Shown here: piece after piece, positions 36,980-49,740 of the stretch
How the letters are laid out: the number at the start of each line of letters is the position of its first letter
Position numbering within the stretch: the stretch's first letter is position 1
Source: Erythroxylum novogranatense
Taxonomy: Eukaryota > Streptophyta > Magnoliopsida > Malpighiales > Erythroxylaceae
Assembly (NCBI GenBank): GCA_029891385.1
Contig: CM057225.1
Location: 16,668,620-16,732,619 of the forward strand
DNA length: 64,000 bases
Reading direction: 5' to 3'
Notes under the pieces: generated by a model
Told to the model about the DNA's origin: nothing
The model's input: the letters and a program-made list of their open reading frames with translations, nothing else
Database searches by the model: none
Program-made: the position numbers and the translations under genes

Positions 36980-38000
36980 CGTATATGGTCATTAATTAAC
37001 TCACGAGTTATACTATTAATAGATCCATTGACATTTTTAATGAAAAGGACTAAATAAATCGAACAGTCACCGTGTATTTTCCACTTATCCTCTCGGTGTA
37101 AGGATACAGTCCTCTGCCGGATCCCGGACGCTGGAGCCTATTGGTCAGGCCAGCTTTTGGCACCTCTCTTTTTCTTCCGTTTTCAAGCGTCACGACTCAC
37201 GACCCGTGTTTCTAACACAAATGTGCAGCCACTAATCCATAATCACCATTCACAAGGCTCGTGTGAGTTAAACTAAAGTAGATGTTAGACCTCCTCCCTC
37301 ATGGTTTCTGTCAATTTTTCACTTCTCTTTCGGCATCGGTTATTACAATCAATATATGGTCAAAATTTCACTTCTTTAGCAACAGTTATTACGGTTTCCT
37401 ATCCTACGAGCTCAAAACGTGTTTTACAAATGGAGATACGATCTTCTGCCTATTATTAGAGCATTTTATTTTATTTTATAAATTTCAATAATTTATTTAT
37501 GCAAATATGATGTTATATGAAATTTAAGTGAGATTCATATAAATAAATAATTAAAATTTATAAAATAAAATAAAATATTATAAAATTAAAAAAAAAAAAA
37601 AATCGAGCTCGTACAAATGAGCTTTTACCTGCCCACTTTATGCTTACAAGATTCACACTTTTTAGATACAGTGCATTCTGAAAAGATAAAGCTGCACGTA
37701 ATGATCTATATTCTTATTATGCATCTTGCGAAGTAAATTAAGATTATAACATTCCTACAATTTTACGTATACGCAATTGCTTGGATTGGAGCACGTCAAC
37801 CCGATTATGTTATTTTTGGTACTATGTCAACCCCTTTACATTTCTACAATTTTTACAAAATTAATATGTTTGAAACGTCATGCTTGCTTTATGGATAAAC
37901 ATAGGACCTATCGTACCAAGTTAATATATATAAACATATATCTATGTGCGTGTTCCAGGTGGAGCTTTTTTGCATTTTATTCAGCAAGGTGCTTGGTTTA
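36980..38000. other. Spacer upstream of PEPCK
   Basis: No coding sequence was recognised. Includes an A-rich tract at about 37586-37603 with nearby inverted AT words (TTTTATTTTATAAATTTC and its complement near 37470-37570), possibly a small hairpin-forming element without clear termini. Confidence 0.4.
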
Positions 38001-40200
38001 AGTGAAGCTAAGTGATAAAGCTGGATTGGCTTTGAAGTATTTCATGTGGGTGTAGATGCAGAGGGTATCAGGAAAGGTCATCAAGCATCCTCAAATTAAG
38101 AACATATTACATTAACAACCTTTAAATTGATATTTGAACGTGGTTCAGCCTGATTCTGGCGAGATTGTACGTGCGATTGGATCCATAGAGTCGATTGTTG
38201 AATATAAGAGCTCCGGCTTGAAGGTTCCTGCAAAAGAGAAAAGGCACGTCAGGGGTTGTTTCCCGATCAGCCCCTCCGACGCCCAAGTTAGTCTTTTTGT
38301 GAGGGTAAAATTACTGTAAGCAGAGAGAATTAGGGTTATAATTACGTACCCTCCTTATGGAAAACTTATACCTTATATATATGGAGTAGATGCTAAGTTT
38401 AAGTCTTTAAGTATGCATGGGAGATTTCCACCTGCGAATGGGGCCACGGATGTGTGGATTGGGCCTGAGCTTGACGTAGCCAATAGGTATGAGACTGACA
38501 TTTGAAAGATGGACCGATCGGCCCACGGGTCGTTGTGAATGGGTTCGGACCCAGCACGACCGACCCGACCATAAGCTCCATACTCTTCGAGTCTGAGCAA
38601 AGAGAAGGGTCGAAGGAGTACTGAAGGGTTTTGTAGCTCGTTCGTAAGACAACTCGGAATAGGCCCGATCGGTCGGATATCAATGCATAGTGCGTAATTG
38701 CTTGTATTGGGATCGGGTGACTGAGTGTCCCGATTGGTCGGCCTCGACACCTATTACGTGGCAGCTCGTTCCAAGAGAGTGCAAGTGAACATCTGTGCTG
38801 AGCGCTTGAGGGTACTTTATTTAATCATTACTAACGGCACATGCCCTCTGACGGATTTCCAGAATCTGAAACGAATCGTCCTTGTAACCGTTGTGCAGCT
38901 GTCACGTTTGTCCTTTCAATTGCCGCGCCACTCCGTATTTCGAACAACCCTAGTTCACCTTAGCTCAGATCCTGCCACATGTCTAGGCTTGGCTCGGATT
39001 TTCTCCATGTGTCGAGCTTTGATTGGGGCGTCCACTCGACCGATCTTCTATAAGTGCTCAAGGCCGATAGTCTGTAGATTTTCTTTACGCTTGCTTTGTT
39101 CTTTGCCTTTCACCTTGTTTCAATTTGCATCTTTCTTGCCCACAGCTTCCGGAGTTTTCTTTCAACCTCTGGCCTCAAATCACCAGATAGGTACGTCCTT
39201 TTTCCTCGTCTCCTCCTCTAAAGTTTCTCAAAAGTTTCCTCTTAGTAAGCATGTCGTCACTAATTCTAGAAGTGTGGTAAAGAGGTATCAAGAAATTTCC
39301 ATGAGAACGGAAGGATGGGTTTAAGTTTCTTCTCGATCGGTGGCGCGAGGCTCCCGTATTCCCCTATTATTCACGAGGTGTGTGTCAATTTTCAGTTGAT
39401 GCCGAGCCAGATTCCTCCGAATGGCTGGAGGTTCATTAATGGCCTGGCGTTGTTGTGCCATCAATTCGGCCATTTGCCTTCGGTTGGCATCCTGCGTCAC
39501 TTTTTGAGAATGAACGAGTCCGAGCTCGGGATCGGGATCCCTCTCTGAAGATGAAATGCCGGTATCACCCAACTGGATAGCCTCGAAAATCTCCACTGCT
39601 AACGAAGTACTTTTTGTGAAACCCCAGGATCCTCCTTTGAGTACCGTCGTGGAGGTATCCTTTAGCCGAAGTGGAACGACATGTCGAGCGATCTTTTAGT
39701 AGAGAGGAGTGGAGGTGGTCGGTCGCATAAAGGAGCTCGATCGACACGATTTCGCTCGACTTATTATGGGGTATCGCGGGGGTCTCGCCGATTCCTTTCT
39801 ACTCCCCCGCCACAAATTAGCGGGTTAGGAGAGAGACCGCCCGTCTGTTGACCCTTCGTGGTTGAATTATTTGCTATATTTTTAGTATTGGTTTCGCTTT
39901 AACTCGTTTATTCATTGTGACCATGGTGAGGATAGAAGATTTTGTCGGGTCCTCCCCTCCTCCTAAATCCAAAGAGCAGGTTAAATGGAAGAAAAAGAGG
40001 AAAGAGGCAGAGATCGGTGAAGGCGTCGTCCCACTGGTGGAGCCAGGTCATTCTACGTTCTCTTGGCCCCTCCGCCATTGAAGATCCGTCTGTCGCGTCG
40101 GCGTCATTGCCGATCGTGCCAGCGAGTGCGTGTTGGGCCCAAGTCCTGAATACCCGCCCCAGGAGGCCCTCGGTCTCATGGCATGTAATTACCTAAGGAT
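38000..40200 (+). mobile_element. Gypsy-type LTR retrotransposon fragment, plus strand, boundaries uncertain
   Basis: An LTR-like part (about 38.0-39.2 kb) contains CAGCCCCTCCGACGCCCAAG near 38268, a motif I recognise from many plant gypsy LTRs, and a TATAAGTGC-like promoter near 39050. It is followed by a gag-like coding piece at 39315-39548 and then GC-rich broken coding sequence to about 40200. It has no pol and no second LTR. It meets LTR A of the next element at an unclear point. Confidence 0.6.
39315..39548 (+). pseudogene. Transposase_28-like ('putative gypsy type transposon') gag segment
   Basis: The 77-codon stretch includes ARLPYSPIIHEVCVNFQLMP, SQIPPNGWRFINGLALLCHQ and PSVGILRHFLRMNES. 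The order (Pro-rich start, PSQ-x-PN-WR, LC, P-S-F-R-F/HFF-R) fits the plant family known as putative gypsy type transposon (Pfam Transposase_28). It lacks the rest of the protein and is assigned by motif order only. Confidence 0.65.
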
Positions 40201-42442
40201 CGCGCCGCCAGAAAGGATGGCCGCAATGAACTCCCCAAAAATTCGGACCCGATCTCAACATCTATACGAACTCATACAAACACTCATACATATACATTCA
40301 TCGTCTACACATGCATTCCGAGTGAATCTCTGCCAAACAGAAGAATTTTATGTCATTACAATTCGAATACATTAAACAAGCATTCTCAATATGGCATAAT
40401 ACATGTGAAAGTTTAAATCCAAAATATAATACATGAAAATGCCCAATAATGATATGCTTGGTGGGCTAACCAAAATACTAACTTAATGAAATGATCTTTA
40501 ACTATTGCGGAGTTGTTCGATGCCTGGTAATGATCAACTGATGTCCTGAGTTACACCTGAGGAGGGAAAAGTAATGGGTCGAAGCTACATGTACTCGATG
40601 GCTAATATAATTATAGCCATCGGTAACTAGCACAAATTCAAACATATGTATGTATATATATATTGATAGACATGCAACAATTCTAGCACTCACATGCTAA
40701 CTAAGCAATTTACGCATTCAGCATAATTAATGCAACTTACAAAACATGTCACAAGTATGCTTCATAGTGAACAGATCAAGAATGCAATGCACAACACATA
40801 GCTCGAGGGTTCCATGGAAATAAAAGGGAGAAACCAAAGTTTATACCCTGAACAAAATGAGTCCATTCGTAGCTCATAAGCCACAAGCGGGCAGCCGGGA
40901 GAAGGCTCTTGTCGACGTGCACATGACGAACGAAATGGTTCCACTCTCGCACAAACAAAAGCACATAATCATGCTCGGAATCATTTACTCAGATGGTATG
41001 CTTTCAAGCTTTCATTTATTCAAAATACCATGACCGAAGTCGAGGCATAATATGCTCAGAATCAAAATATGCTTCTATCAATTCTCATGCTTCTTTCAAA
41101 ATATACGAAATCAAAATCATTTCTTATAACAAATCATTCTCAAACAAGTAACCACATATTCAATCAAAATGTCATGCATCTCACAATGCATAACATACAA
41201 CATATATTCACACATAGGCAAGAATTTGCCTAATCACACAATAACTATAAATACATTACCCACCTAATATCGCTCGAGAATCCAAGCTCACTGCTGTCCT
41301 TCCTCTTGCGATTGGATCAGGTCGGCTTGGTTTCCTATAACAAACCAAGTTTCCATTCAAACAATATTCAATGGAAATATTCAAAAGCTTGAAAAGTAAA
41401 AGCACTAGCATTAAAAGTCTACATTCGACTTCCATCTAAATTCCCGAACCCTTAGAGGCTAATTCTCAACTTCCCTTCTTCATAACAACTTGTAGCCCTT
41501 TATTTCTAGTTCACAACGAATCCGAAATCACCTCAATTTGACATCTACCCCAAAAGATATGCCCAAAAATCTCTCTTGGAAAAACTGGGGGCTCGCCGTG
41601 GCGAAACCCGCTTCGTCATGACGAATGGTCATGTTTCGTTGCATGCGGCACGCAGCGTGCACCATTTTCTGGCACGTCGCTGCGAACATAGGTTCGCACG
41701 TCGCGACGAACCCTTCCTCGCACGTCGCGACGAATATAATTTCACATGTCTCGATGAACTCGCACATCGCAACGTGTTCATACGCACGCCGCGACATGCG
41801 GGCCTGAAGAACGACTTCGAACCCGATTTTTCTAGTATTTCTCATCCCAAATCTTTCCATTAAACACATACAACACATCTAAACCTTGATTCAAGTCCAA
41901 TACCACGCTTATAACTCATTCAAACCTTAAAAACAGTAATAAGATCATCAACCCAAAGATTTCACCTAGGTTTTTCCAAAAACCTTACACAATCGTTTCT
42001 AACCTCATGCAAAACGATTCTAGGGTTTAATCCAACTAAGACAAGAGGTAAAGAAGTTAAACTTACCAAGACTTGCTTCAAATCAGTCGAAAATTCCTAA
42101 GATCACAAAGTCTCCTTTCTTCTATTTTTTCCTCACCCACCACACTCTCTTCTCTTTTCTCCTTTCCCTTTTCTTTCCTTTCTTTCTTCTTCTTTTTACT
42201 CTTAAGTCTAAATGGGTTAGGTAAAGACCCTTTTACCCCTCCATACAAAGCCTTAAGTTATCCCACTCTAGCAATCTTTCCAAAATGCCCTCAAACATAT
42301 TTACCCCTTTCATTCTCACTTAAACACAAATAAACCTTAATTATCCACTAACACTCCCAATTAAATCAAACTAAGCCATAATCACACGATTAACACAATT
42401 CATGCTTAATAACATAAATGAGAAAAATTTTGGGGCCTAATA
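40200..42442 (-). repeat. LTR A (about 2.2 kb) of a minus-strand chromovirus-like gypsy element
   Basis: The right boundary is the plus-strand GGGGCCTAATA, just before a pyrimidine run (CTCCCCCTCT) that is the purine tract in element sense. It corresponds to GGGGTCCAACA of LTR B. Shared blocks with LTR B include the region around 40780-40960 (GAAACC-AAGTTTA, GAGTCCA, GTCGACGTGCAC) against 44585-44760. It contains a CpG-rich cluster at 41585-41815. The left end is not defined. Confidence 0.7.
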
Positions 42443-44072
42443 TTTCTCCCCCTCTAAAAAAAATTTTGTCCTCGAAATTATTACCTGAATCATCGAAAAG
42501 ATGTGGATACTTCTCCTTCATGGCTTCCAAAGGCTCCCAAGTAGCCTCCTCCACCGAATGATTCCTCCACAGAACCTTGACTAGCTGAACCGTCTTGTTC
42601 CTGAGAACCTTGTCCTTTGAATCTAAGATCTGCACTAGAAGCTCCTCATAGCTCAAATTATCCTTCAGCTAAACCTCACTAGTCTGAATGATATGAGAAG
42701 GATCCGATCTATACCTCCTCAACATGGAAACATGAAACACATCATGAATCTGACACAATTCCAGAGGTAATGCCGACCTGTAGGCGAGTGGTCCAATCCT
42801 CTCAAGGATCTCATAAGGACCCACATACCTCGGACTCAACTTGCCCTTCTTGCCAAACCTCATTACTCCTTTCCAAGGAGACGTCTTGAGAAATACCTTC
42901 TCACTGACTTCAAACTCCATCTCCTTTCGATGTGCATCAATATAGCTCTTCATCCTATCCTGTGCTGCCTTAAGTCGCTGCTTAACCAGATTGACTTTAT
43001 CAACTGTCGTCTGAATCAATTCTGGTCCTACCAGTTTCCTCTCTCCTTCTTCATCCCAATAGATCGGAGTCCTACATCTCCTCCCATACAAAGCCTCATA
43101 TGAGCCATCTGAATGCTCGAATGGTACGAATTATTATAAGCAAATTTGACCAATGGCAAATGCTCATCCCAAGCTCCTCGAAAGTCTATCACACAAGCCC
43201 TGAGCATTCCCTCAAGAGTCCGAATGGTCCTCTCAGATTGACCATCTGTCTGAGGGTGAAAAGCCGTACTAAAATTCAGCTTAGTACCTAAAGCTTCCTG
43301 CAAACTTTCCCAAAAGCTCGAAGTAAACCGAGGGTCTCTATCAGACACAATCGAATCCGGAATCTCATGCAATCTCACTATCTCATCAATATACTTCTTT
43401 ACTAACACATGCAAAGAATCAGTCTATCTAATTGCCAGAAAGTGAGCTGACTTCATAAACTGATCAACAATAACCCAAATTGCATAGTGCTTCCTACTGG
43501 TCTTGGGCAATCCCATCAAAAAATCCATGGTCACCCTCTGCCACTTCCATTCCGGAATAGGCAACAACCTCAACTTGCCTGAAGGTGCTTGGTGTTCAGC
43601 TTTGACTTGTTGACACACTAGACACTCACTCACATACTCTGCTACATCCCTCTTCATACCCTTCCACCAAAAATGCTCTCTCAAATTCCTGTACATCCTG
43701 GTGCTACCCGGATGCATGGCATAAGGCGCATTGTGTGCCTCATCCATAATCTCATCCTTAACCTCCTACATATCTGGGATACACAACCTGTTCCCCACTG
43801 TCATAAGCCCATCATCACTCACTACCACTTCAGAAATCTTACCATTCTGAATTTCATCTCGAAGCTTGCTCAAATCCACATCTTGTGCCTGCAATTTCCT
43901 AACTTTCTCCCTGAGTATTGGTCTCACTCGGAAGTTAGCTAGAAGACAATCTGGCTCCTCCTGCTTCAAGCTTATCTTAAGCTTAGCCATCTCTTCCAAT
44001 AAAGGAAGATAAACTGTCCGAACGTGGGCAATCGTAGACTTCCTACTCAAAGCATCCGCCACTACATTGTTA
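42443..44072 (-). pseudogene. Chromovirus-type gypsy pol remnant: RNase H end, integrase, chromodomain
   Basis: In element sense (right to left) it begins with VADALSRKSTIAHVR, followed by a histidine/cysteine finger (HPGSTRMYRNLREHFWWKGM, CLVCQQVKAEHQAPSGKLRL). The integrase core follows (PEWKWQRVTMDFLMGLPKTS, then [20 protein letters not shown]). The GPY-like region is SPRYVGPYEILERIGPLAYR, then a chromodomain-like tail (KVLWRNHSVEEATWEPLEAM, FEDKIFFRGGE). The tail and order fit Tekay/Del-type chromoviruses. The 5' side stops abruptly at LTR B, so gag, protease and most reverse transcriptase are missing. Stops near 43420 and 43760 also break it. Confidence 0.88.
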
Positions 44073-46209
44073 AATTATATATAACAATAAGTCATGTTCA
44101 AAGTTCATCCATTCAAGTGGAAAACTTCTTCAAATATATCTAAATCCAACTCAACTCATATCATCCATACACAATTCGTATTTCATTAAAATCATAAGGA
44201 AAGTGTTTACAAAGCGCTAATGGCATCTCATGCCACAATGCATCATCAATATCAAAATCTAAAATACAAAAGATGCAAAACCCAATAATTCTCGTAATGC
44301 ATCTAAAGTCTTGCTTTTACAAAATCTAATTTCAAATACAAAACATGCATAATCGAAATGATGCCTTGACTCTTGATTTCTTGATCTCATTCTTTTCACC
44401 TAAAGATGGGATGGAAAAGGGGTGAGCTTGAAAGCTCGTGAGTAACAGTTTATAATCAATAACAAGCAAAACCATTGAAATTATTCATTTGTCAAAAAAA
44501 ATCTTATTGAACTCAAGAAAAGCATAGTTTTCAACCAATCCACAGTAATGAAAATCATGTATGCATCAACTTGACAATTCACATATTCAATGCACAATAA
44601 ATGGCTCGAAGGTTTCGTGAAACAAAACAAAGAAACCGAAGTTTACTCCGTGAACGAAATGAGTCCACTTTTAAGATCTTGTGGGCCACAAGAGGGCAAC
44701 CAGAAGAAGGCTTTATGTCGACGTGCACGTGACTACGAAATGATTCCTCTCTCGGCCAAACATAATCAAAGCTTATGTTCAATTCAATCATTCATAATTT
44801 CATATTCTCATGATTTTTCTTCTTTCCATTCAAATCAAAATGTCGTGACACAATTCAATAGCATAACATGATCATATATCACAATGCATTTTTTCACATT
44901 CACAACAATTCAAATCCAATGCATGAAGCATATACACACATATAAACAAATTCTTTAAATCATTTAAAAACAGTATATGCACATTTATGAAGTACTTGAA
45001 ATCATTTTATTCTCTTGATTTAAAACAAAACTTTAATGGTTCATCATTCAATTATAAACATGAAACCCTCCTTATTTCGCTTGAGAATCCAACTCAATTG
45101 TTCCCTTCCTCTTGCCCTTGGATAAGGTTTCTCTTGATGTCCTAAATCAAACCAATTTCTCATTTAATTCCAATTCAATAAAAATCCCTAAAACTTCAAA
45201 ATCAAAACAAATGAAATCAACACAAATCAAACTCAAACCTAACCTACCCATAGTCCATCTAGGTTAGAAAACTCAAAACCTAGCTTAGAAACCCTAAAAT
45301 CAAATGGGTTCCCTTTAAACCATCTTCTTTCTCCATTCATTCCCAACACAAAACCCTTTTTTTTTCTCTTTCTAGCTCCTTCTCTAACAAAGGAAGAAGA
45401 AAAATAAAGCTTACCTTGAACAAATCTTCTTCATTCTTCTTCTTCTCTCCTTCTTCTTCTTCTTTCCCTCTTCTTTTCTCTCCACGACTCTCTCATTTTC
45501 TCTTGTTCTAATTTTCGTTTTCTTCCTCTTCAAATGCAAGCCAACCCTTCTTTCTTTCTTTTATACCCTTAATGAATCTAAAATTTCTACTTTGTCCTTC
45601 ACTTAAAGCCTTGTGTTTTTTAAGCTTAAGTAACTTGCCAACTTTGCCCTTGATATCCTCTTACTACCTTAATTCAATTTACCTATGTCATAAAGTCTTG
45701 CTCATATTAACATGCTAATTAACTTCACAAAATAACATAATTAATCTATCAATTCCTCAAAATTATTTAAATTATGCCTAACTCCTCCCAAAAGTCCAGA
45801 CATTTTCTAATAAGGTAATTGAAGAACTTTGATAACACTTCCTTCTAGAAAAATGTTCCCCATTGTCTTAATTTTCTAATGACACCAAAATCATTCAATT
45901 AGGTTCGGAAATCCGAAAGTTATATCCTAAACATTTCTGAACTATTCTTATATGGAAACAATATTCTGTACTCAACTTCCATACACAAATTGAAATTCTT
46001 CAAGAACAAATTAGAACTCTATTTCATCAGATAAGTTGTAGCTCTATTTCTCTAGTTTAATCCAAATTAAGAATCACCTCATTTGGATAAGTAGAGAAAA
46101 AGTTATGGCTAAAACATCAAAGCATACTTGATGAACAAGTTTCAGCTTATAACTTCCAACATTTCACATATAATAGTTTTAACTTCTAAGAAAAGTTTGG
46201 GGTCCAACA
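44073..46209 (-). repeat. LTR B (about 2.1 kb) of a second minus-strand element of the same superfamily
   Basis: The right boundary is GGGGTCCAACA (46199-46209), followed by a run of ten C at 46212-46221, the purine tract in element sense. Its rightmost 228 bases (45982-46209) recur at 47887-48114. The left end, about 44073, abuts the truncated pol of the neighbouring element. It includes a long pyrimidine-rich CTT stretch at about 45400-45490. Confidence 0.75.
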
Positions 46210-47886
46210 ATCCCCCCCCCCTTTAAAATTTCGTCCTCGAAATTGTTACCTGAGTGATCAAAACAAATAGAGGTAATGCTATCTTATGTTTTCCTTAGTC
46301 TTCCAAGTAACTTCTTCACTTGAATAATTTCTTCCAAATGACCATAATCAATAGGCTCACTCGATCTTTCAATCACTCATTTAGTCATTCATTTTCTTCA
46401 CTAATTCCTCAATATGCTTCAGATTATTCACAATTTTCTACTTCTTGTGTCAATAATACCAATATGATATCATATCGATATTTCTTAGCATACTCACATA
46501 TAACATATTACAAGTATGAGACATCTTTGTTAGTAATACTAACTCATAAATTGATGGTCCAGTTCTTAACAACTTTATATAGACCAATACAATTCAAGCT
46601 TAGTTGCTTCTTTATCCTAACCTGAGCACCTCTTGCACTCAATTTAAGCACACCTTGGGAACATGATACTCTCAGGAACATTTCATCATTTGCTTCATAG
46701 TTTACATCTCTATAGTGTCAGCACACTTAACTTTCATGTCTATCTCACTGTATTCCATACCTTTGTTGTTGGTCCACTAAGTTCATTCATTTGTCGTATA
46801 ATGCTCCATACAATATTCTAACGGCATCACTATGATAATGATTATTATGCTTAAGATCAATCAAAGATGTACATTGATCTCATATTCCTATGAATTCCAA
46901 AAAATATAAGCTTTAAACATAACTCCAACAATCGAGACTATTGGCAACTCATAAATGTGGTCATTTGCTTCTACCTCCTTAACCATCAAACGCTATCTCA
47001 GCGTATTCCTACTAGGATGAAAATCATAGGTTACTATTTGTTCTTTCTCTGGTAAGTTCTTTGCTCAATCATCTTTATCGGTATACATATTTCTTATTTC
47101 GATCACAAAGCATCATTTTCCAATTCAAACTCGAAATTTGTATTCATTTTCAATTTCTTAGTAAGATTCACAATATCTAGATCCTCAATTTGGGCTTTGT
47201 TAATCCTTTCATGTGAAATTGATCTTCAATTCCATAGCAATTAGTACTTTGATTTTGCCCAAAATTTAACTTCACATTCTATGCTTCCTTTTTGCATTAG
47301 ATTTGATAACCTCAATATCTAAATTTCATGCTTCACTGCTATCATGATCTCTGCTTAATGTGTTGGATACAACACTAACTTTACTGGGAAATACACATTT
47401 GTACCATCATAATCTTTCAATACTTCTATCCATTATCTCATTCTTGTCTTTAAATCTCTCAACTCAATAATTACCTCAAACTTTAATGATCTGTATATTT
47501 ATAAATATCCTAGATGTTTCTGTACATATAATGTTTCCAGCTTCCCAGCAATCACTATTGCAGCAAGTTTCAATTCATGTATCAAATAATCAACTCGTGA
47601 GGTTTCAATTGTCTCCGTGCATATGAAAGCACTTTATCATGTTGCGTTGGATTTTATCTCAATTTCTTATACAACATCATTGTATATTATAAAATCTCCA
47701 AATCCAGGCAATATAATTACTATCGGTATTATAAGTCCTCAAAATTCTCTTTATTTTCATTACTCATACGATTTACACATTTTTCCTTAAGTATTCAAAC
47801 TATTCTTCTCAACTTTTCCAATAAATTTTATATATCATCAAATTTTGCTTGGATGGCTCTAATATTCAATACCATAGTACTGTTGG
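46210..47886 (-). pseudogene. Heavily decayed gypsy pol between LTR B and its truncated partner
   Basis: Next to LTR B the plus strand still reads AAATTTCGTCCTCGAAATTG, the counterpart of the chromovirus pol tail at 42460-42480. Chromodomain-like words can be traced on the minus strand at about 46230-46360, but with frequent stops. The rest is AT-rich with no open frame. Consistent with an old copy decayed mainly by C-to-T change; the assignment rests on the tail and the flanking LTR pieces. Confidence 0.55.
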
Positions 47887-48114
47887 TACACAAATTGAAA
47901 TTCTTCAAGACCAAATTAGAACTCGATTTCATCAGATAAGTTATAGCTCTATTTCTCTAGTTTAATCCAAATCAAGAATTACCTCATTTGGATAACTAGA
48001 GAAAAAGTTATGGCTAAAACATCAAAGCATACTCAATGAACAAGCTTCAACTTATAACTTCCAACATTTCACATATAATAGTTCTAACTTCTAAGAAAAG
48101 TTTGGGGTCCAACA
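47887..48114 (-). repeat. Truncated 5' LTR copy, direct repeat of the LTR B end
   Basis: 228 bases, the same length as and near-identical to 45982-46209, ending GGGGTCCAACA. It is the first 228 bases of the LTR in element sense; the rest of this LTR has been deleted up to the decayed pol. Confidence 0.88.
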
Positions 48115-49740
48115 AATGGTCCATTTAATCTACTCCAAATTAATGATCTACATCAATTCAAACATCTTCTCATAATAACACCTTATTTAATAACTCTACA
48201 AATATTAAAGTTGCATTAGTCACAATCATACACAACAATATTACTTTATAAACATACCATATTAGTATAGCCTTATCTGGTGCAAATTTCAGACCTTGTT
48301 CTTCATTTTCAAACTCCACTTACATGTTCCTATAATAAGAACTTCATACCTAACCTATATTTTTAAGTTTTATATCAAACTAGTTTACATACAATTCATT
48401 TTATATTAAATTACTAGGTCATTACATTCCTTTTAAAATTTCTAACTTTCTTCTTTACTTCTTAGAAAGGAGAGGTGCTCTAACTATAGTTTTATCCTCT
48501 TTCATGGACTCTAACAATTAAAACATTAATGTAAATCTCAACCAAATTATCACACAACACATCTATTGTAAAAAATGATATTTCCTAATAAAATATCTCT
48601 AGGATAGGTTACACGTAATAGATATAATCCCAATACTTATGGAAACGACAAACTAACAAGATCATATTATGACCATCTCCATACTCACCACCATAGTCAT
48701 TTTCAATGATCCCACTAATTTCCACAATATAAGTCTAAATGCATAAGTAAATATATGTTACATAACAATAAAGTATACACATATAAGCCAAATGGTAACA
48801 ATATTAACTACTCACCATGTCTTTTTTCTTTCAAAAAAGGGTATGTCAACACTCCAAAAACTACGTTGTTTACTAGATAACATATGATGTGTCAAAATGA
48901 TTATGAGAAAACTAGGGATGCTTAATTGAGGATTGCATCATATAAAATTAACAAAAATAAAACAACAAGATGTTAAGAGTTACTTACACAACATCCGAAG
49001 GAAGCTTTGGATAAAAGAAATTACATGTTTACCCTTATATATTGGAATTTTAAAAGTTGTACATAGTATTAGGTAAGAAGATTTTTTAAAGCTTCTCAAG
49101 GAAGCTTTGTACATGTATTTTTTTACCCTTGAAATCGTGAATTACTATAAAAGAAATAGTTTGGCAAATGATCATATAGCAATTTATATCATTTGAAATG
49201 AGACCTTTAATATTTATAACAATAATGCAATTAAACATATAACTATGTATTTGCACAAGCGAGTAAAAATTAATTCCATAAGGATTTATAATAATTTATG
49301 TCCTTCACATTATTTGATAACAAAAGATAACATAAATATATTTGACCATATAGGTGCGTAAATAACTATATATAATGTAACTACTAAAAACATATTTTAT
49401 ACAAACAAGTGCATCAATTTATGTCTTTAACATTTATTTATTCAAATTTTATACTAAAAGATGATCATGGTATTATTCAAATCATTTAATGAACACAAAT
49501 TGATGCTTGAATATGTACCAATTTGTTTACTTTACATTGTCTTTTAAAAATTTCAAACAATAACATGGTTGACCATATTACTATATAGTTAACCGTGTTA
49601 AACATGACCTTTAATGAACATACTATGGTGTATGGGCGTATACCAATCTATGTCTGTCATTTGAAAGATTTTTATTATTTTAAATAGGTAATTAAATTTT
49701 TTTACAAAATACTATATAAATGTAATCACATCTAGTATAG
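48115..49740. other. AT-rich spacer, no defined feature
   Basis: No open coding blocks, LTR ends or clear tandem repeats were seen. Some words (ACCATATTACTATA, TGTGTATGGGCG) recur loosely, perhaps an older extension of the tandem repeat to the right. Confidence 0.4.

Noticed and set aside
38725..39324. 199-codon open stretch on the plus strand
   Set aside because: It overlaps LTR-like sequence with a promoter motif and has no recognisable domain. Treated as part of the gypsy-type fragment.
41528..41878. 116-codon minus-strand open stretch with repeated VATCE-like words
   Set aside because: It comes from the palindromic CpG cluster in LTR A. No protein family fits.
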